From NCBI GenBank assembly GCA_031430595.1, contig JANPBU010000035.1:310001-374000 (forward strand): a stretch of DNA of 64,000 nt. The letters run 5' to 3'. Position numbers and translations under genes: made by a program. Source of the stretch: JANNBN01 sp031430595 (GTDB lineage Bacteria > Actinomycetota > Acidimicrobiia > Acidimicrobiales > JANYDT01). Each line of letters begins with the position of its first letter. Positions within the stretch are counted from its first letter, which is position 1. Shown here in pieces: positions 1 through 8,808 of the stretch. A model generated the notes under the pieces. The model ran no database searches and was not told where the DNA came from. It saw nothing but the letters and a program-made list of their open reading frames with translations.

Positions 1-625
1 TGGAAAAGTACGAGCCCCGACAGGTACCCACCGCGGTCACGTGAGAGTTGAACGCTGATCGGAGGGGAAACTCTGACATTAAGTCGCTTACTCAGCATCC
101 AGGCAACCAATACGCGGCCGACTCTTCCATTCCCGTCGCCATAGGGGTGGATCGTCTCAAACTGTGCATGTGCGATTGCCGCTTGGGTTATAGGGTCAAG
201 GTTGGTTTCATTGATGAATGCCTCTAAATCGAGCATAAGCGCGTCGAGAAACTCTGGCGGCGAGGTAACTAGGGCTGCGTCAAGCGGACCGAGCCGCCTA
301 TCCAACCCTGCTGATTACGAAATGCACCGATCATTTCCCGTGGGAGATATGTTGCATGAGCCATGAGAATTCGCTGCCATTCGTGAAGCATGGCCAGACT
401 AAATTCTTCATCTTTTTGTTCCGTCGCTTGAGCGAGAGCCGCCACATTTTCTGCAACCGAAATCGCAGCGTCAGACCCTCCAACATTCGCAATCGCCACA
501 GCGACTTCGGCCACAGGCGATCGAATTCCTTCGAAGAACGACGACGCTATTCCTTCTGATCGTCCATGCCAGGTGATGGGTACGAAACGGCCAGGTTCGG
601 CATGTCCTTCCGTATCAAGTGCCAT
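1..625 (-). pseudogene. fic: Fic-family AMP transferase, frameshifted, C-terminus beyond window
   Basis: Fic proteins transfer AMP to target-protein hydroxyls, often as the toxin of a two-gene module. Two reading frames together give one protein. The upstream frame (625 down to about 291) carries the N-terminal inhibitory-type segment and ends in GWIGGS. The next frame resumes with GPLDAALVTSPPEF and contains the catalytic motif HPYGDGNGRVGR at about 100-140. As sequenced the first frame runs into a stop at 269. One missing base near 290 (GG where GGG would restore TCG-GGT-CCG) explains the break. The likely start is the ATG at 625, 38 bp after the exporter gene; an upstream in-frame start would overlap it. 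Whether this is a true pseudogene or a base-calling error cannot be decided here. The 3' end lies outside the window. Confidence 0.8.
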
Positions 626-662
626 TACGGAAGGACATCGTATTTTTCTTCTATAATGCAGC

Positions 663-1688
663 TCAGTGTTGGTGCGCTGTTGACACCGACGGCCGGAACT
701 GGTCGATCGCACAGAAGTCGCCTTCAGGGGCACACGATTCGCATTCCAATTCAATCGTCGAATGACCAATCGAAAATCGTGTGGCGATGGCTACCTTGAC
801 CGCATTGCCAACCAATTGAGCTTCTTCAAGACTTGGATGACCCTGCACTACTACGTGTGCAGACATCGCATGCAACTCAGAAGAGAGGCTCCACACATGA
901 AGATCGTGTACCTGCTCAACACCTTCCACGGCAGTGATAGCAGCGAGAATTGCAGCGGGGCTGAATCCGGCTGGCGTAGATTCAAGAAGCACATCGGTAG
1001 TCTGACGTAGCAGTTTCCAAGCATGGCGAGCAATAAGCAGACCTATTAATATTGACGCCGCTGGGTCAAGCCAATACAGGCGGCCCGTGATCAAGATCAC
1101 TGCACCAGCAGCAGCCACACCAACCGATGCCGCCGCGTCACCAATGAGATGCAGCATCGCCGAATGCATATTAAGATCACGATGTTCGGGCACCGCCAAG
1201 TCCCCATGATCATGACCCGAGTGATCGTAGCCCGAGTGGTCTTCGTGACGCTCTTTTACTGCGACGACCGCTAACAGGTTCGCGAGTGCTGCAACGGTGG
1301 CGACAATCACCACGAGCCCTCCTCGAACAGATTCGGGATGAAGGATTCGCTGAATTCCTTCGTACGTGATGAATACGGTGATGGCTAAAATACTCGCAGC
1401 ATTGGCCTGGGCTGCAAGAATCGTGGCTCGGTGATACCCAAATGACCGTTGTGAATTGGCACTGCGACGTGCCAGGCGAACCGCCACTAGCGATGCCCCA
1501 AGCGCAGCGACATCGGTGAGGTTATGGCTGGCGTCGGCGAGCAACCCCAGCGAATGTGCAACGAGTCCGAAAACGACTTGGACACCAACGATCACCACAT
1601 TCAGCCCAAGAGCCATGAGTAGGCGTCGTTCTCGTCGCCCACTCAATACAGCAGAGTCCGATGAAGAAACGGTTGTTTGAGTTGTCAT
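663..1688 (-). CDS. Cation diffusion facilitator (Zn/Cd/Co efflux, CzcD type)
   Basis: A 341-residue inner-membrane exporter that trades divalent metal for protons. It has the usual CDF plan: about six membrane helices, metal-site motifs HNLTD (residues 55-59) and HLIGD (180-184), a His-rich cytoplasmic loop between helices 4 and 5 (about 148-161), and a C-terminal cytoplasmic domain (VHDLHVWSL region). The Cys-rich tail (CESCAPEGDFC) may also bind metal. It starts 17 bp after the copper ATPase on the same strand, so it is probably the last gene of the operon controlled by the csoR operator. A zinc-type exporter in a copper operon hints at broad metal defence; the substrate is inferred from family only. 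Confidence 0.9.
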   Translation of the reverse strand: MTTQTTVSSSDSAVLSGRRERRLLMALGLNVVIVGVQVVFGLVAHSLGLLADASHNLTDVAALGASLVAVRLARRSANSQRSFGYHRATILAAQANAASILAITVFITYEGIQRILHPESVRGGLVVIVATVAALANLLAVVAVKERHEDHSGYDHSGHDHGDLAVPEHRDLNMHSAMLHLIGDAAASVGVAAAGAVILITGRLYWLDPAASILIGLLIARHAWKLLRQTTDVLLESTPAGFSPAAILAAITAVEGVEQVHDLHVWSLSSELHAMSAHVVVQGHPSLEEAQLVGNAVKVAIATRFSIGHSTIELECESCAPEGDFCAIDQFRPSVSTAHQH

Positions 1689-1705
1689 ACCGTTCCGTTC
1701 TGGTA

Positions 1706-3973
1706 CTACCGGCCGAATCGTCTGAGACGAAGACTATTGGAAACCACGAAAACACTGGAAAACGCCATGGCAGCGCCAGCGATAAGCGGATTCAAGTAAC
1801 CGGTTGCAGCCAACGGAATAGCAGCGACGTTGTAGGCGAATGCCCAGAACAAGTTGGTCTTGATGGTTGAAAGCGTGCGACGAGACAATCGAATGGCGTC
1901 GGCCGCCGCTCGCAAATCACCGCGTACCAACGTGAGGTCAGCGGCTTCGATCGCTGCATCGGTGCCGGTTCCCATTGCCAAGCCCAGGTCTGCCTGAGCC
2001 AATGCCGCAGCATCGTTGACCCCATCGCCGACCATCGCGACGACACGACCTTGCGCCTGAAGTTCTTTAATCCGTGCCACCTTGTCGGCAGGCAGAACTT
2101 CAGCGATGACCTCGTCGATCCCGACGGAGGCTGCAACTGTTTTGGCGACCGTTTCGTTATCACCCGTCAACAGAATCGGACGAAGACCAAGAGCCCTGAG
2201 TTGAGTAATCGCTTCAGCACTTGTTGGTTTCGGGGTGTCGGCAATCGCAAACAACCCGGCAGCCTTCCCATCAATCGCCGCAACAATTGCGGTCCAGCCT
2301 GAACTCTGCGCTTTGGCTTGTTCAGCAACCAGATTCGCAGGCAGCGCGATCCCGGCTTCGGCGAGTAGGGCGGGTCGACCCGCGACGATTGTTTTTCCCA
2401 TCACGACACCTTGAACACCAAGACCTTCGCGATTGGAAAAGGCTTCGACGCTCGCGAGTGTCCCAGATCGTTCGACCGCAGCAGTCGCAATAGCTTTCGC
2501 GATCGGGTGCTCGGACGCATGTTCAACTGACCCAACCAAATGAAGCACTTCGTTTGAGTCAAACCCGTCGGCGACGACGATATTGACTAACGCCATACGA
2601 CCGGTGGTGACCGTACCGGTTTTGTCGAGCACAATCGTGTCGACACGACGGGTCGATTCGAGAATCTCTGGACCCTTAATGACAATACCCATTTGGGCGG
2701 CACGACCCGTACCAACGAGCAGCGCAGTCGGGGTCGCCAAACCGAGGGCACATGGACACGCGATGATAAGTACGGCTACTGCTGCAGTGAAGGCAGCACG
2801 GCCACCATCACCTCGGATCAGCCAGAATGCCAGCGTGGCCAGCGACAGTGCAATAACAACCGGTACGAACACTGCTGAAACACGGTCGGCGAGCCGTTGA
2901 ACAGGCGCCTTTCCTGATTGAGCATCTTCGACGAGGCGGGCCATGTGTGCGAGCGCAGTATCGGCACCGACACGCGTCGCTTGCACTATTAGGCGACCAC
3001 CTACGTTGACCGTCGCGCCGGTGACACGGTCACCAACACCAACCTCAACCGGAACGCTTTCACCCGTAAGTAGCGACGTGTCAACGGCTGACTGCCCCGA
3101 ATCGATCAGACCATCAGTGGCGATCTTTTCACCAGGACGCACAAGGAATTTCGACCCAACGATGAGCGCCGAAATTGGCACCAACCGCTCGGTTCCATCG
3201 GGGTCAATCAGCGTTGCTTCCTTCGCCCCGAGTGACAGCAACGCCCGAAGCGCAGCGCCGGCTTGACGCTTAGCCCGGCTTTCGAAGTATCGACCAGCAA
3301 GAATAAAGACAATCACCGCCGACGCGACTTCCAGATACAGATGTTCGGCAGAACTGTCGCGCTGAAGCGTCGCCTCAAACTTCATGTTCATTCCAACCAT
3401 GCCCGCGTTTCCGAAGAACAATGCGTACAGCGACCATACGTACGCTGACAATGTTCCGACCGAAATCAGGGTGTCCATGGTTGTTGCCTTATGCCTGGCA
3501 TTCATCCAAGCTGCTCGGTGGAACGGCCATCCGCCCCATACAACCACCGGTGAGGCCAGCGTGAGTGCTAGCCACTGCCAGTTGTCGAACTGCACAGCAG
3601 GAACCATTGACATGATGATGACCGGAAGTGACAGGACAGTCGAAATAATCAAACGTTGTCGAAGCCCAAATTCTGCTTCGAGGCGCTCGGTCTGGTCAAC
3701 GTTTGATGTTGTGACTCTGAGGTCAACTGCTTTTTCATTTGCAGGAGTATGAACTCTAGCGCCGTACCCAATCGAAACCACTGCTTCGACAAGCGACCCA
3801 TATGGCAAGTCTGATTCACAGGTAATGTTGGCCTGTTCAGTCGCGTAGTTGACGGTTGCGGCAACACCCGCCAACTTGTTGAGTCGCTTCTCGATTCGAG
3901 CGGCACACGAGGCACACGTCATTCCTGCAATATCAAGTCGCACCGTTTTCGTTGGTGACTCAACACTGTTCAC
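1706..3973 (-). CDS. copA: Copper-translocating P1B-type ATPase
   Basis: A 755-residue ATPase that exports Cu(I) across the cytoplasmic membrane. It has an N-terminal heavy-metal domain with MTCASC (Cys20 and Cys23), eight predicted membrane helices, the translocation motif CPC at about residue 406, the phosphorylation motif DKTGT (Asp450), the nucleotide-domain HP motif in SEHPIAKA, and the [10 protein letters not shown] hinge. One N-terminal metal domain and about 750 residues are typical for the family. Its start overlaps the stop of the copZ-like gene by 4 bp, so translation is coupled. The chaperone upstream and the divergent csoR support copper rather than zinc or cadmium. Confidence 0.95.
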   Translation of the reverse strand: MNSVESPTKTVRLDIAGMTCASCAARIEKRLNKLAGVAATVNYATEQANITCESDLPYGSLVEAVVSIGYGARVHTPANEKAVDLRVTTSNVDQTERLEAEFGLRQRLIISTVLSLPVIIMSMVPAVQFDNWQWLALTLASPVVVWGGWPFHRAAWMNARHKATTMDTLISVGTLSAYVWSLYALFFGNAGMVGMNMKFEATLQRDSSAEHLYLEVASAVIVFILAGRYFESRAKRQAGAALRALLSLGAKEATLIDPDGTERLVPISALIVGSKFLVRPGEKIATDGLIDSGQSAVDTSLLTGESVPVEVGVGDRVTGATVNVGGRLIVQATRVGADTALAHMARLVEDAQSGKAPVQRLADRVSAVFVPVVIALSLATLAFWLIRGDGGRAAFTAAVAVLIIACPCALGLATPTALLVGTGRAAQMGIVIKGPEILESTRRVDTIVLDKTGTVTTGRMALVNIVVADGFDSNEVLHLVGSVEHASEHPIAKAIATAAVERSGTLASVEAFSNREGLGVQGVVMGKTIVAGRPALLAEAGIALPANLVAEQAKAQSSGWTAIVAAIDGKAAGLFAIADTPKPTSAEAITQLRALGLRPILLTGDNETVAKTVAASVGIDEVIAEVLPADKVARIKELQAQGRVVAMVGDGVNDAAALAQADLGLAMGTGTDAAIEAADLTLVRGDLRAAADAIRLSRRTLSTIKTNLFWAFAYNVAAIPLAATGYLNPLIAGAAMAFSSVFVVSNSLRLRRFGR

Positions 3974-4185
3974 GCGCTCGGTTCAAATCCTGCTTCGACT
4001 ATCGCCGCACGGATTGCGAAATCATTGAGGATATCGCCGGTCACCATCACTTTTTTGGTCGCAAGGTCGATTGCAACCGCAGCGACCCCTGCGAGAGCGC
4101 TTACCTCACCGGTGATTGCATTGACGCAATGGCCACATGACATCGACTCGACAGAGTACGTGAGGGTTTCGGTGGGCGAGGTCAT
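3970..4185 (-). CDS. copZ: Copper chaperone, heavy-metal-associated domain
   Basis: A 71-residue single HMA domain with the Cu(I)-binding motif MSCGHC (Cys17 and Cys20). Proteins of this type carry Cu(I) in the cytosol to the N-terminal domain of CopA and to the repressor. It is the first gene of the minus-strand metal operon, overlaps copA by 4 bp, and lies just downstream of the CsoR-type operator. Size and motif match CopZ; the name rests on this context. Confidence 0.88.
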   Translation of the reverse strand: MTSPTETLTYSVESMSCGHCVNAITGEVSALAGVAAVAIDLATKKVMVTGDILNDFAIRAAIVEAGFEPSA

Positions 4186-4212
4186 TGAGGCTCCTTGAAG
4201 TAGAAAGGTAGT

Positions 4213-4228
4213 ATACCCTAGGGGGGTA
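4213..4228. promoter_or_regulatory. Probable CsoR operator between copZ and csoR
   Basis: The 71-bp divergent intergenic region holds a GC-rich inverted repeat, TACCC-N5-GGGTA (4214-4228), with a further TACCC at 4227-4231. Known CsoR operators are pseudo-palindromes with TACCC/GGGTA-type half-sites around a G/C core. Its position suits control of both copZ-copA-CDF and csoR itself. Binding is inferred. Confidence 0.75.
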
Positions 4229-4256
4229 CCCTACGTCCACGGAGATCGCCCCCAAT

Positions 4257-4541
4257 ATGTCCACCGGATATTCCTCTCACCAAGCAGACCACCTTGCACG
4301 CCTCCGCCGGATTGAGGGTCAGGTCCGGGGCTTGGCCCGCATGGTGGAAGAAGAGAAGTACTGCATTGACGTACTGACCCAAGTTGCGTCGGTTACCAAG
4401 GCACTACAAAGCGTCGCCGTTCGCCTATTAGAAGATCACCTTCACCACTGCGTTGCCAATGCAGTGGCACAAGGCGGGCCGGAAGGTTCGGCAAAAATTA
4501 CCGAAGCCACCCAAGCGATTGAGCGGCTACTGAAGTCTTAG
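4257..4541 (+). CDS. csoR: Copper-sensing transcriptional repressor, CsoR family
   Basis: A 94-residue all-helical DUF156/CsoR protein. The Cu(I) ligands of the family are present at the same numbers as in the Mycobacterium tuberculosis protein: Cys36 (in EKYCIDVL), His61 and Cys65 (in DHLHHC). The basic helix RRIEGQVRGLARM matches the DNA-contacting region. Copper binding releases the repressor from its operator and turns on efflux. It is transcribed divergently from copZ-copA with the probable operator between them. The Cys/His/Cys set argues against nickel- or persulfide-sensing relatives. Confidence 0.92.
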   Translation: MSTGYSSHQADHLARLRRIEGQVRGLARMVEEEKYCIDVLTQVASVTKALQSVAVRLLEDHLHHCVANAVAQGGPEGSAKITEATQAIERLLKS

Positions 4542-4562
4542 AAACGAAACTCGTTCGAGGGT

Positions 4563-4991
4563 TTAGTAACAGTATGAAAGCGCTCGTCGGACTATCCGAT
4601 CGGTAATGTCGCCACCGTCGGTTCGTTCGTAGTCTGACGACCCCTTCGAGTAGTAGACGTAAAACTGGTCGGCGTAAGCACCACTGTCTTGGCAGTCAAC
4701 AATGACTCCTACGTTCACACGGTTGATTCCTTGCCTGCCACCGTACCGAGCCTGAAAGGTGATGGTGAAACTGTCAGAGCGGTCACCAACAATTGAGTTG
4801 GTGTTGACGTAGGTCGGAATGAGTAGTGCAGCGTTATCGTTTACGGAGAATCGTTCTTTTCCGACGTATACCCAGCGAGGTGCTGCGGCCGAGGCAGCAC
4901 CTGTGGAAAACATTGGGGCAAGGAAGAGAGCAAGAGCAACTAGGGCACGGGATCGTTTCATTATCGAAATCATGTCACTTTTAGTGCTCAT
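4563..4991 (-). CDS. Small secreted protein of unknown function
   Basis: About 142 residues. Basic MKRSR followed by a hydrophobic stretch (ALVALALFLAPMF) and an AASA-AAP type cleavage region make a Sec signal peptide. The mature part is rich in Tyr, Asp and beta-prone segments and has two cysteines (in VDCQDSG and the C-terminal SYCY) that could form a disulfide. Starts are possible at 4991 (ATG), 4994 (TTG) or 4961; the last would put the signal peptide right at the N-terminus. It lies about 15 bp behind the yqeY-type gene on the same strand. No family recognised. Confidence 0.65.
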   Translation of the reverse strand: MSTKSDMISIMKRSRALVALALFLAPMFSTGAASAAAPRWVYVGKERFSVNDNAALLIPTYVNTNSIVGDRSDSFTITFQARYGGRQGINRVNVGVIVDCQDSGAYADQFYVYYSKGSSDYERTDGGDITDRIVRRALSYCY

Positions 4992-5006
4992 CAATCCAGC
5001 GCAGAT

Positions 5007-5456
5007 TCAGGCAAGGGCGGTTTTCACCATCGTTGCGATCTTGGCCCCGTCGGCTTGGCCGCCAACTCGGGCCTTAACGGCCTTCACCACGGCGCCCATG
5101 TCTTTGGCCGATGTTGCACCAGCGTTCGCAATTTCTTCGGTCACGATGGTCTGCAGCGTCGCATCGTCGAGTGCAGCTGGAAGATACTTTTCGATTACTG
5201 CCTGTTCGGCCAGTTCCTTTGCAGCACTTTCTGCACGGCCAGCGGTTGCGAATGCTTCGGCAGCCTCGACGCGCTTTTTAGATTCCTTTCGCAGCACGAC
5301 TAGTACCTGTTCGTCGGTCAAGGTGGTCGCTTCATCACCGGCAACTTCAGCATTCATGACCGCAGCCAGCACCATTCGTAGCGTCGCAACTTCCATGGCC
5401 TCACGTGCCTTCATTGCGGTGGTGAGGTCGGCGCGCAGTTGTTCCTTCATACTCAT
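5007..5456 (-). CDS. GatB/YqeY domain protein
   Basis: About 149 residues matching the YqeY family throughout: N-terminal helix MKEQLRADLTTAMKAREA, central RKESKKRVEAAEAF, then EKYLPAALDDATL and the C-terminal MGAVVKAVKARVGGQADG typical of the domain shared with the tail of GatB. In GatB this domain helps tRNA recognition; the free-standing protein has no settled role. The start at 5456 (MSMKEQ) fits the family N-terminus better than the GTG at 5477. Confidence 0.88.
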   Translation of the reverse strand: MSMKEQLRADLTTAMKAREAMEVATLRMVLAAVMNAEVAGDEATTLTDEQVLVVLRKESKKRVEAAEAFATAGRAESAAKELAEQAVIEKYLPAALDDATLQTIVTEEIANAGATSAKDMGAVVKAVKARVGGQADGAKIATMVKTALA

Positions 5457-5631
5457 GCCAACAGTCTGGCCCGTCAAAGCTAGAACTAGCGACAGAATTC
5501 CGCGGAATCAGCCGCCACTCCGCCAGCGGTCCAACTTCCATTTCAGTCAGCCACTCAAGGAGAAGTCACCGCTGTGAGTTGGTTACGTGGTTTGCTAGTT
5601 TCCGCTACATTGAATACATGTCTTACAACGG

Positions 5632-5865
5632 TTGGACGATGTGACAATCACTGTGCGGCTCACCCCAGACGAGGAAGCCCGCTTGAATGCATTGTCGCTC
5701 CGCACCGGCAGAACGAAGGCCTTCTACGTTCGTACTGCGATCCAATCCCACCTCGAAGATCTAGAAGATGCGTACGCTGCCGACATAGCAATGGCGGACT
5801 TTGAAAAGGGCGGACGTAAAAGTAGGTCTCTCTATCAACTGGCCGCCGAGGTCGGTCTTCAGTGA
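5632..5865 (+). CDS. Ribbon-helix-helix antitoxin (RelB/CopG-like)
   Basis: A 77-residue protein beginning VTITVRLTPDEEARLNALS, a typical ribbon-helix-helix N-terminus in which the strand contacts DNA, followed by a helical C-terminal part (DLEDAYAADIAMADFEKG) of the kind that wraps a RelE-type toxin. It is followed at once by a damaged RelE-type toxin gene, as expected of a type II module. With the toxin broken it may survive as an orphan repressor or simply be decaying. Confidence 0.8.
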   Translation: MDDVTITVRLTPDEEARLNALSLRTGRTKAFYVRTAIQSHLEDLEDAYAADIAMADFEKGGRKSRSLYQLAAEVGLQ

Positions 5866-5903
5866 GCCTGATATCGCCGAGGGACGTTCACTGAACACAG
5901 CGG

Positions 5904-6068
5904 ATGAACGCTGAAGACACCCTGCCGTGGCGTTTAGAAACCACTGGAACATTCGACAAAGATTTTCGCAAGCTCGACCGGATTATTCAGAAGCGGGTTT
6001 TAGCCTACCTACTTGATCTTCTTGAACTACCCAACCCGCGGGTCGCTCACCGCAGCGACGTCTACTGA
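5904..6068 (+). pseudogene. RelE/ParE-type toxin with internal deletion
   Basis: A 54-codon open frame. Its first 45 residues match the start of a RelE-family toxin (TFDKDFRKLDRIIQKRVLAY...LLELPNPR). Its last eight, VAHRSDVY, match the extreme C-terminus of the family (usually ..GHRxDVY). The middle, where full-length proteins of about 85-90 residues carry the GLWRYRVGDYR core with catalytic basic residues, is missing. The simplest reading is an in-frame deletion of about 30-40 codons. The product should lack activity. It follows the antitoxin by 38 bp. Confidence 0.7.
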
Positions 6069-6143
6069 AGCTGGTATTTATCGGCCGTCAGAACAGTGAA
6101 TTCCCCTCGCTCTCATCCGGTTTCGATCACCGAGAGCACCCTC

Positions 6144-7877
6144 CTAGCTCACAGTCCCGTCCCACTTCCATTCAGTCAACCGATCAAGTTCGCCCAGTTG
6201 TGCCCGCCCAGTTACCCACAGCAGAACCGCCCAAGCATCGACTTCAGCCGATCCGAACGACTTGGCAACTTCTGCGAGTCGATCAACAAATAGCCTAGTG
6301 ACAGCTCGTTCACAGGGCGCCAACGGCGGAGAGATTGATAGCCCAAAGGTTGTCACGATGTCGTGAAGGTGCGCGAGAAGTTCAATAATGCCCATGGCGG
6401 CAAAACCTTCCGAGTCTGAAAGGCCGTACGAATGCCAACCCCGCGTGTCGGGATGCGAAGCAGTGCACACACTCACGAGTAGTCCGCCCATAGCTGCCAG
6501 TACCTGAATCTGACCTTTGGATCCCATTTCTGGCTCTGACCAAATCGTAAGGTTCGGGCCCTTTTCACTCCGACGCAGGTATCCTATAGGTGCATACGAG
6601 TCTCGCAACTCCGAAGCACCGACAACAGCACCGGACAACTGGCCGGCGTAGGCGAACAGGTCATCACTCATGTGCTCGATGGTCTCCCACACAGAAAATT
6701 CAAGCCCATTTGCAGCCACGCTCCAATCTCGGTCTGCGATCGAGGCGAGTGCCTCCAAAGTGAAGGTCAAAACTTCGCGAAGGTCTTCAACCATTGCCCT
6801 AAGCGAAGAAGGTGGAAGCGAATTGAGGTGGTAACGATTTCCTGATTGATCGGTCACTTCTTTCGGAACTTCATCGTTCGATGCGAACCCGGTAAACAAT
6901 TGCGATGAGGGGGTACCGGTGAGCGATCGATGGTGGCGAAGTGTCAGCCCTGCTGATAGGCCTCGCCGTTCAAGGCTTTCCAAAACGTCGATCAAATACT
7001 CATCGCGCATATCTTCTAGATCGGTGATGCTGCGCCCTGCGGCCTGAGCTCGCGTACCTTCGACCATTCGATCAATCAGGGTGTCATTGAGCTTTGGGGC
7101 CACAAGTTTGGTCCATGGCAGTTCGAGTGCCGGGCCAAACTGTTCAAGCATGTGACGCATTCCGGCTTCGCCACCGGCCAGATGGTAAATCAGGTTGGTT
7201 CCCATGGCCGCCCAACGCAGCCCCGGGCCGTAAACAATTGACTGATCGAGTTCGTCTGTCGTTGCGATTCCGTCGTTGACGATATGCAAAATCTCTCGCC
7301 ACAACGCCTCTTGGAGTCGATCGGTAAGAAACCCCTCGATTTCATTGCGAACATGCAATGCATGCATACCAAGTGAACCGTACACCTTCATTGCTTCAGC
7401 TATTACTTCGATAGAAGTCTGTTTACCGCCAACAACTTCAACCAGGGGAAGGAGGTACACCGGGTTAAAGGGGTGGCCAACGACGAGCCGTTCTGGATAA
7501 AGCATGTCGCGCTGCATATCGGTTGGAAGTAGACCAGAGGTGCTCGAACCAATAACCACATTCGCTGGGGTCACCGCACTCAACTCTGCATGCAAATTCT
7601 GCTTAAGTTCGAGACGTTCCGGTGCGCTCTCTTGAATGAATGTTGCACACTGGCCGACTTCTTTGAGCGTTGTCACGAACCGTAGGCGATCGGGGCTTGC
7701 GTCATCAGTGACACCGAGTCGCTGAAGGCTGGGCCATGCACGATTGACGGCGGTGCGAAGCCGATCCTCGGCACCCGGGGCAGGGTCCCATGCAACGACA
7801 TCCCAACCAAGCGCAAGTGAGCGAGCCGCCCAACCCGACCCGATAACCCCGGTTCCAACAATTCCGAATGTATCCAC
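6144..7877 (-). CDS. L-carnitine dehydrogenase fused to DinB/maleylpyruvate-isomerase-like domain
   Basis: A protein of about 577 residues. Residues 1 to about 325 match L-carnitine 3-dehydrogenase: Rossmann motif GIVGTGVIGSGW, then ESAPERLELK, SSTSGLLPTDM, GHPFNPVYLLPLVEVVGG, and a C-terminal dimer domain with GFLTDRLQEALWRE and GPGLRWAAMGT. This enzyme oxidises L-carnitine to 3-dehydrocarnitine with NAD. The C-terminal 200 residues are a four-helix DinB/MDMPI-like domain (VWETIEHMSDDLFAYAGQL, MGIIELLAHLHDI, AVLLWVTGRAQLG); that family includes mycothiol-dependent isomerases. Known carnitine dehydrogenases often carry a C-terminal thioesterase domain instead, so the fusion is unusual. The GTG at 7875-7877 is chosen because the frame further upstream lies inside the divergent cleavage-enzyme gene. 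The neighbour performs the next step of carnitine breakdown. Confidence 0.85.
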   Translation of the reverse strand: MDTFGIVGTGVIGSGWAARSLALGWDVVAWDPAPGAEDRLRTAVNRAWPSLQRLGVTDDASPDRLRFVTTLKEVGQCATFIQESAPERLELKQNLHAELSAVTPANVVIGSSTSGLLPTDMQRDMLYPERLVVGHPFNPVYLLPLVEVVGGKQTSIEVIAEAMKVYGSLGMHALHVRNEIEGFLTDRLQEALWREILHIVNDGIATTDELDQSIVYGPGLRWAAMGTNLIYHLAGGEAGMRHMLEQFGPALELPWTKLVAPKLNDTLIDRMVEGTRAQAAGRSITDLEDMRDEYLIDVLESLERRGLSAGLTLRHHRSLTGTPSSQLFTGFASNDEVPKEVTDQSGNRYHLNSLPPSSLRAMVEDLREVLTFTLEALASIADRDWSVAANGLEFSVWETIEHMSDDLFAYAGQLSGAVVGASELRDSYAPIGYLRRSEKGPNLTIWSEPEMGSKGQIQVLAAMGGLLVSVCTASHPDTRGWHSYGLSDSEGFAAMGIIELLAHLHDIVTTFGLSISPPLAPCERAVTRLFVDRLAEVAKSFGSAEVDAWAVLLWVTGRAQLGELDRLTEWKWDGTVS

Positions 7878-7922
7878 GCTGAGAGTCTGCCCCAAAAGAG
7901 CCTTCGGTGGCAGAATAGATGC

Positions 7923-8801
7923 ATGAACCGCTCTGTCATCATCACCTGCGCGATTACTGGTGCCGGTGACACCTCGTCGAAGCATCCTGGCCTTCCGATT
8001 ACCCCTGAACAAATTGCGCAGTCGGCTCTCGAAGCGGCCGATGCTGGTGCGGCCATTGTTCACATTCACGTTCGCGATCCGGCCACCGCTAAGACATCTC
8101 GCGAGGTCGCCTACTACCGCCAAGCATTCGATCTCATTCGGGCAGCAAACACCGACGTGATCATCAACTTGACAGCAGGTATGGGAGGCGATCTGGTGCT
8201 CGGCGACATTGATCCGTTCGACTTTCAGCCGGGTACCGATCTCGTAAGCGGGCTCGACAGGTTGGCCCACGTCGAAGCACTCACGCCTGACATATGTAGC
8301 CTCGACTGCGGCTCGCTCAATTTTGGAGAGGGACACTCTGTATACATATCAACCCCCGACATGCTGCGCGATATGGCAAAACGCGTTCGAGAATTGGGGG
8401 TTAAGCCTGAGCTCGAAGTCTTTGATACCGGGAATTTGTGGTTTGCGCGGCAACTCGTCGATGAGGGGCTGATCGATTCGCCCGCATGGATTCAGTTGTG
8501 TACTGGCGTTGCGTATGGCATGCCAAACGATGTAGGCCTACTCGCCTCTCTCACACGACAGTTACCGGCTGGTTCACACTTCACAACGTTTGCCCTCGGC
8601 GGTATGCAGATGCCTTGGGTCGCTCAGGCTGTGCTTCTTGATGGGCACGTTCGGGTTGGCCTCGAAGACAACCTTTACCTTGATCGCGGGGTTCTTGCAT
8701 CGAACGCTGACCTGGTGAATCGTGCCGGTGAGATTGTTAGATTGATGGGTTCTCGGGTTCAGTCACCCGATGAAGCACGCTCTACGCTTGGTCTTTTGTA
8801 A
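7923..8801 (+). CDS. Beta-keto acid cleavage enzyme (BKACE, DUF849)
   Basis: A 292-residue TIM-barrel enzyme. The family condenses a beta-keto acid with acetyl-CoA to release acetoacetate and a new acyl-CoA. The N-terminal ITCAITGAGDT, the zinc ligands in HIHVRD (His47 and His49), SLDCGSLNFG, ELEVFDTG and the catalytic-region GLEDNLYL are all present at family length. Beside a carnitine dehydrogenase, the expected substrate is 3-dehydrocarnitine, giving betainyl-CoA and hence glycine betaine. It is divergent from the dehydrogenase with a 45-bp gap, so both promoters share one short region. Confidence 0.9.
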   Translation: MNRSVIITCAITGAGDTSSKHPGLPITPEQIAQSALEAADAGAAIVHIHVRDPATAKTSREVAYYRQAFDLIRAANTDVIINLTAGMGGDLVLGDIDPFDFQPGTDLVSGLDRLAHVEALTPDICSLDCGSLNFGEGHSVYISTPDMLRDMAKRVRELGVKPELEVFDTGNLWFARQLVDEGLIDSPAWIQLCTGVAYGMPNDVGLLASLTRQLPAGSHFTTFALGGMQMPWVAQAVLLDGHVRVGLEDNLYLDRGVLASNADLVNRAGEIVRLMGSRVQSPDEARSTLGLL

Positions 8802-8808
8802 GCGTCTC

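Noticed and set aside
7878..8336. N-terminal extension of the carnitine dehydrogenase frame
   Set aside because: It is antisense inside the DUF849 gene and the Rossmann motif starts just after the GTG at 7877.
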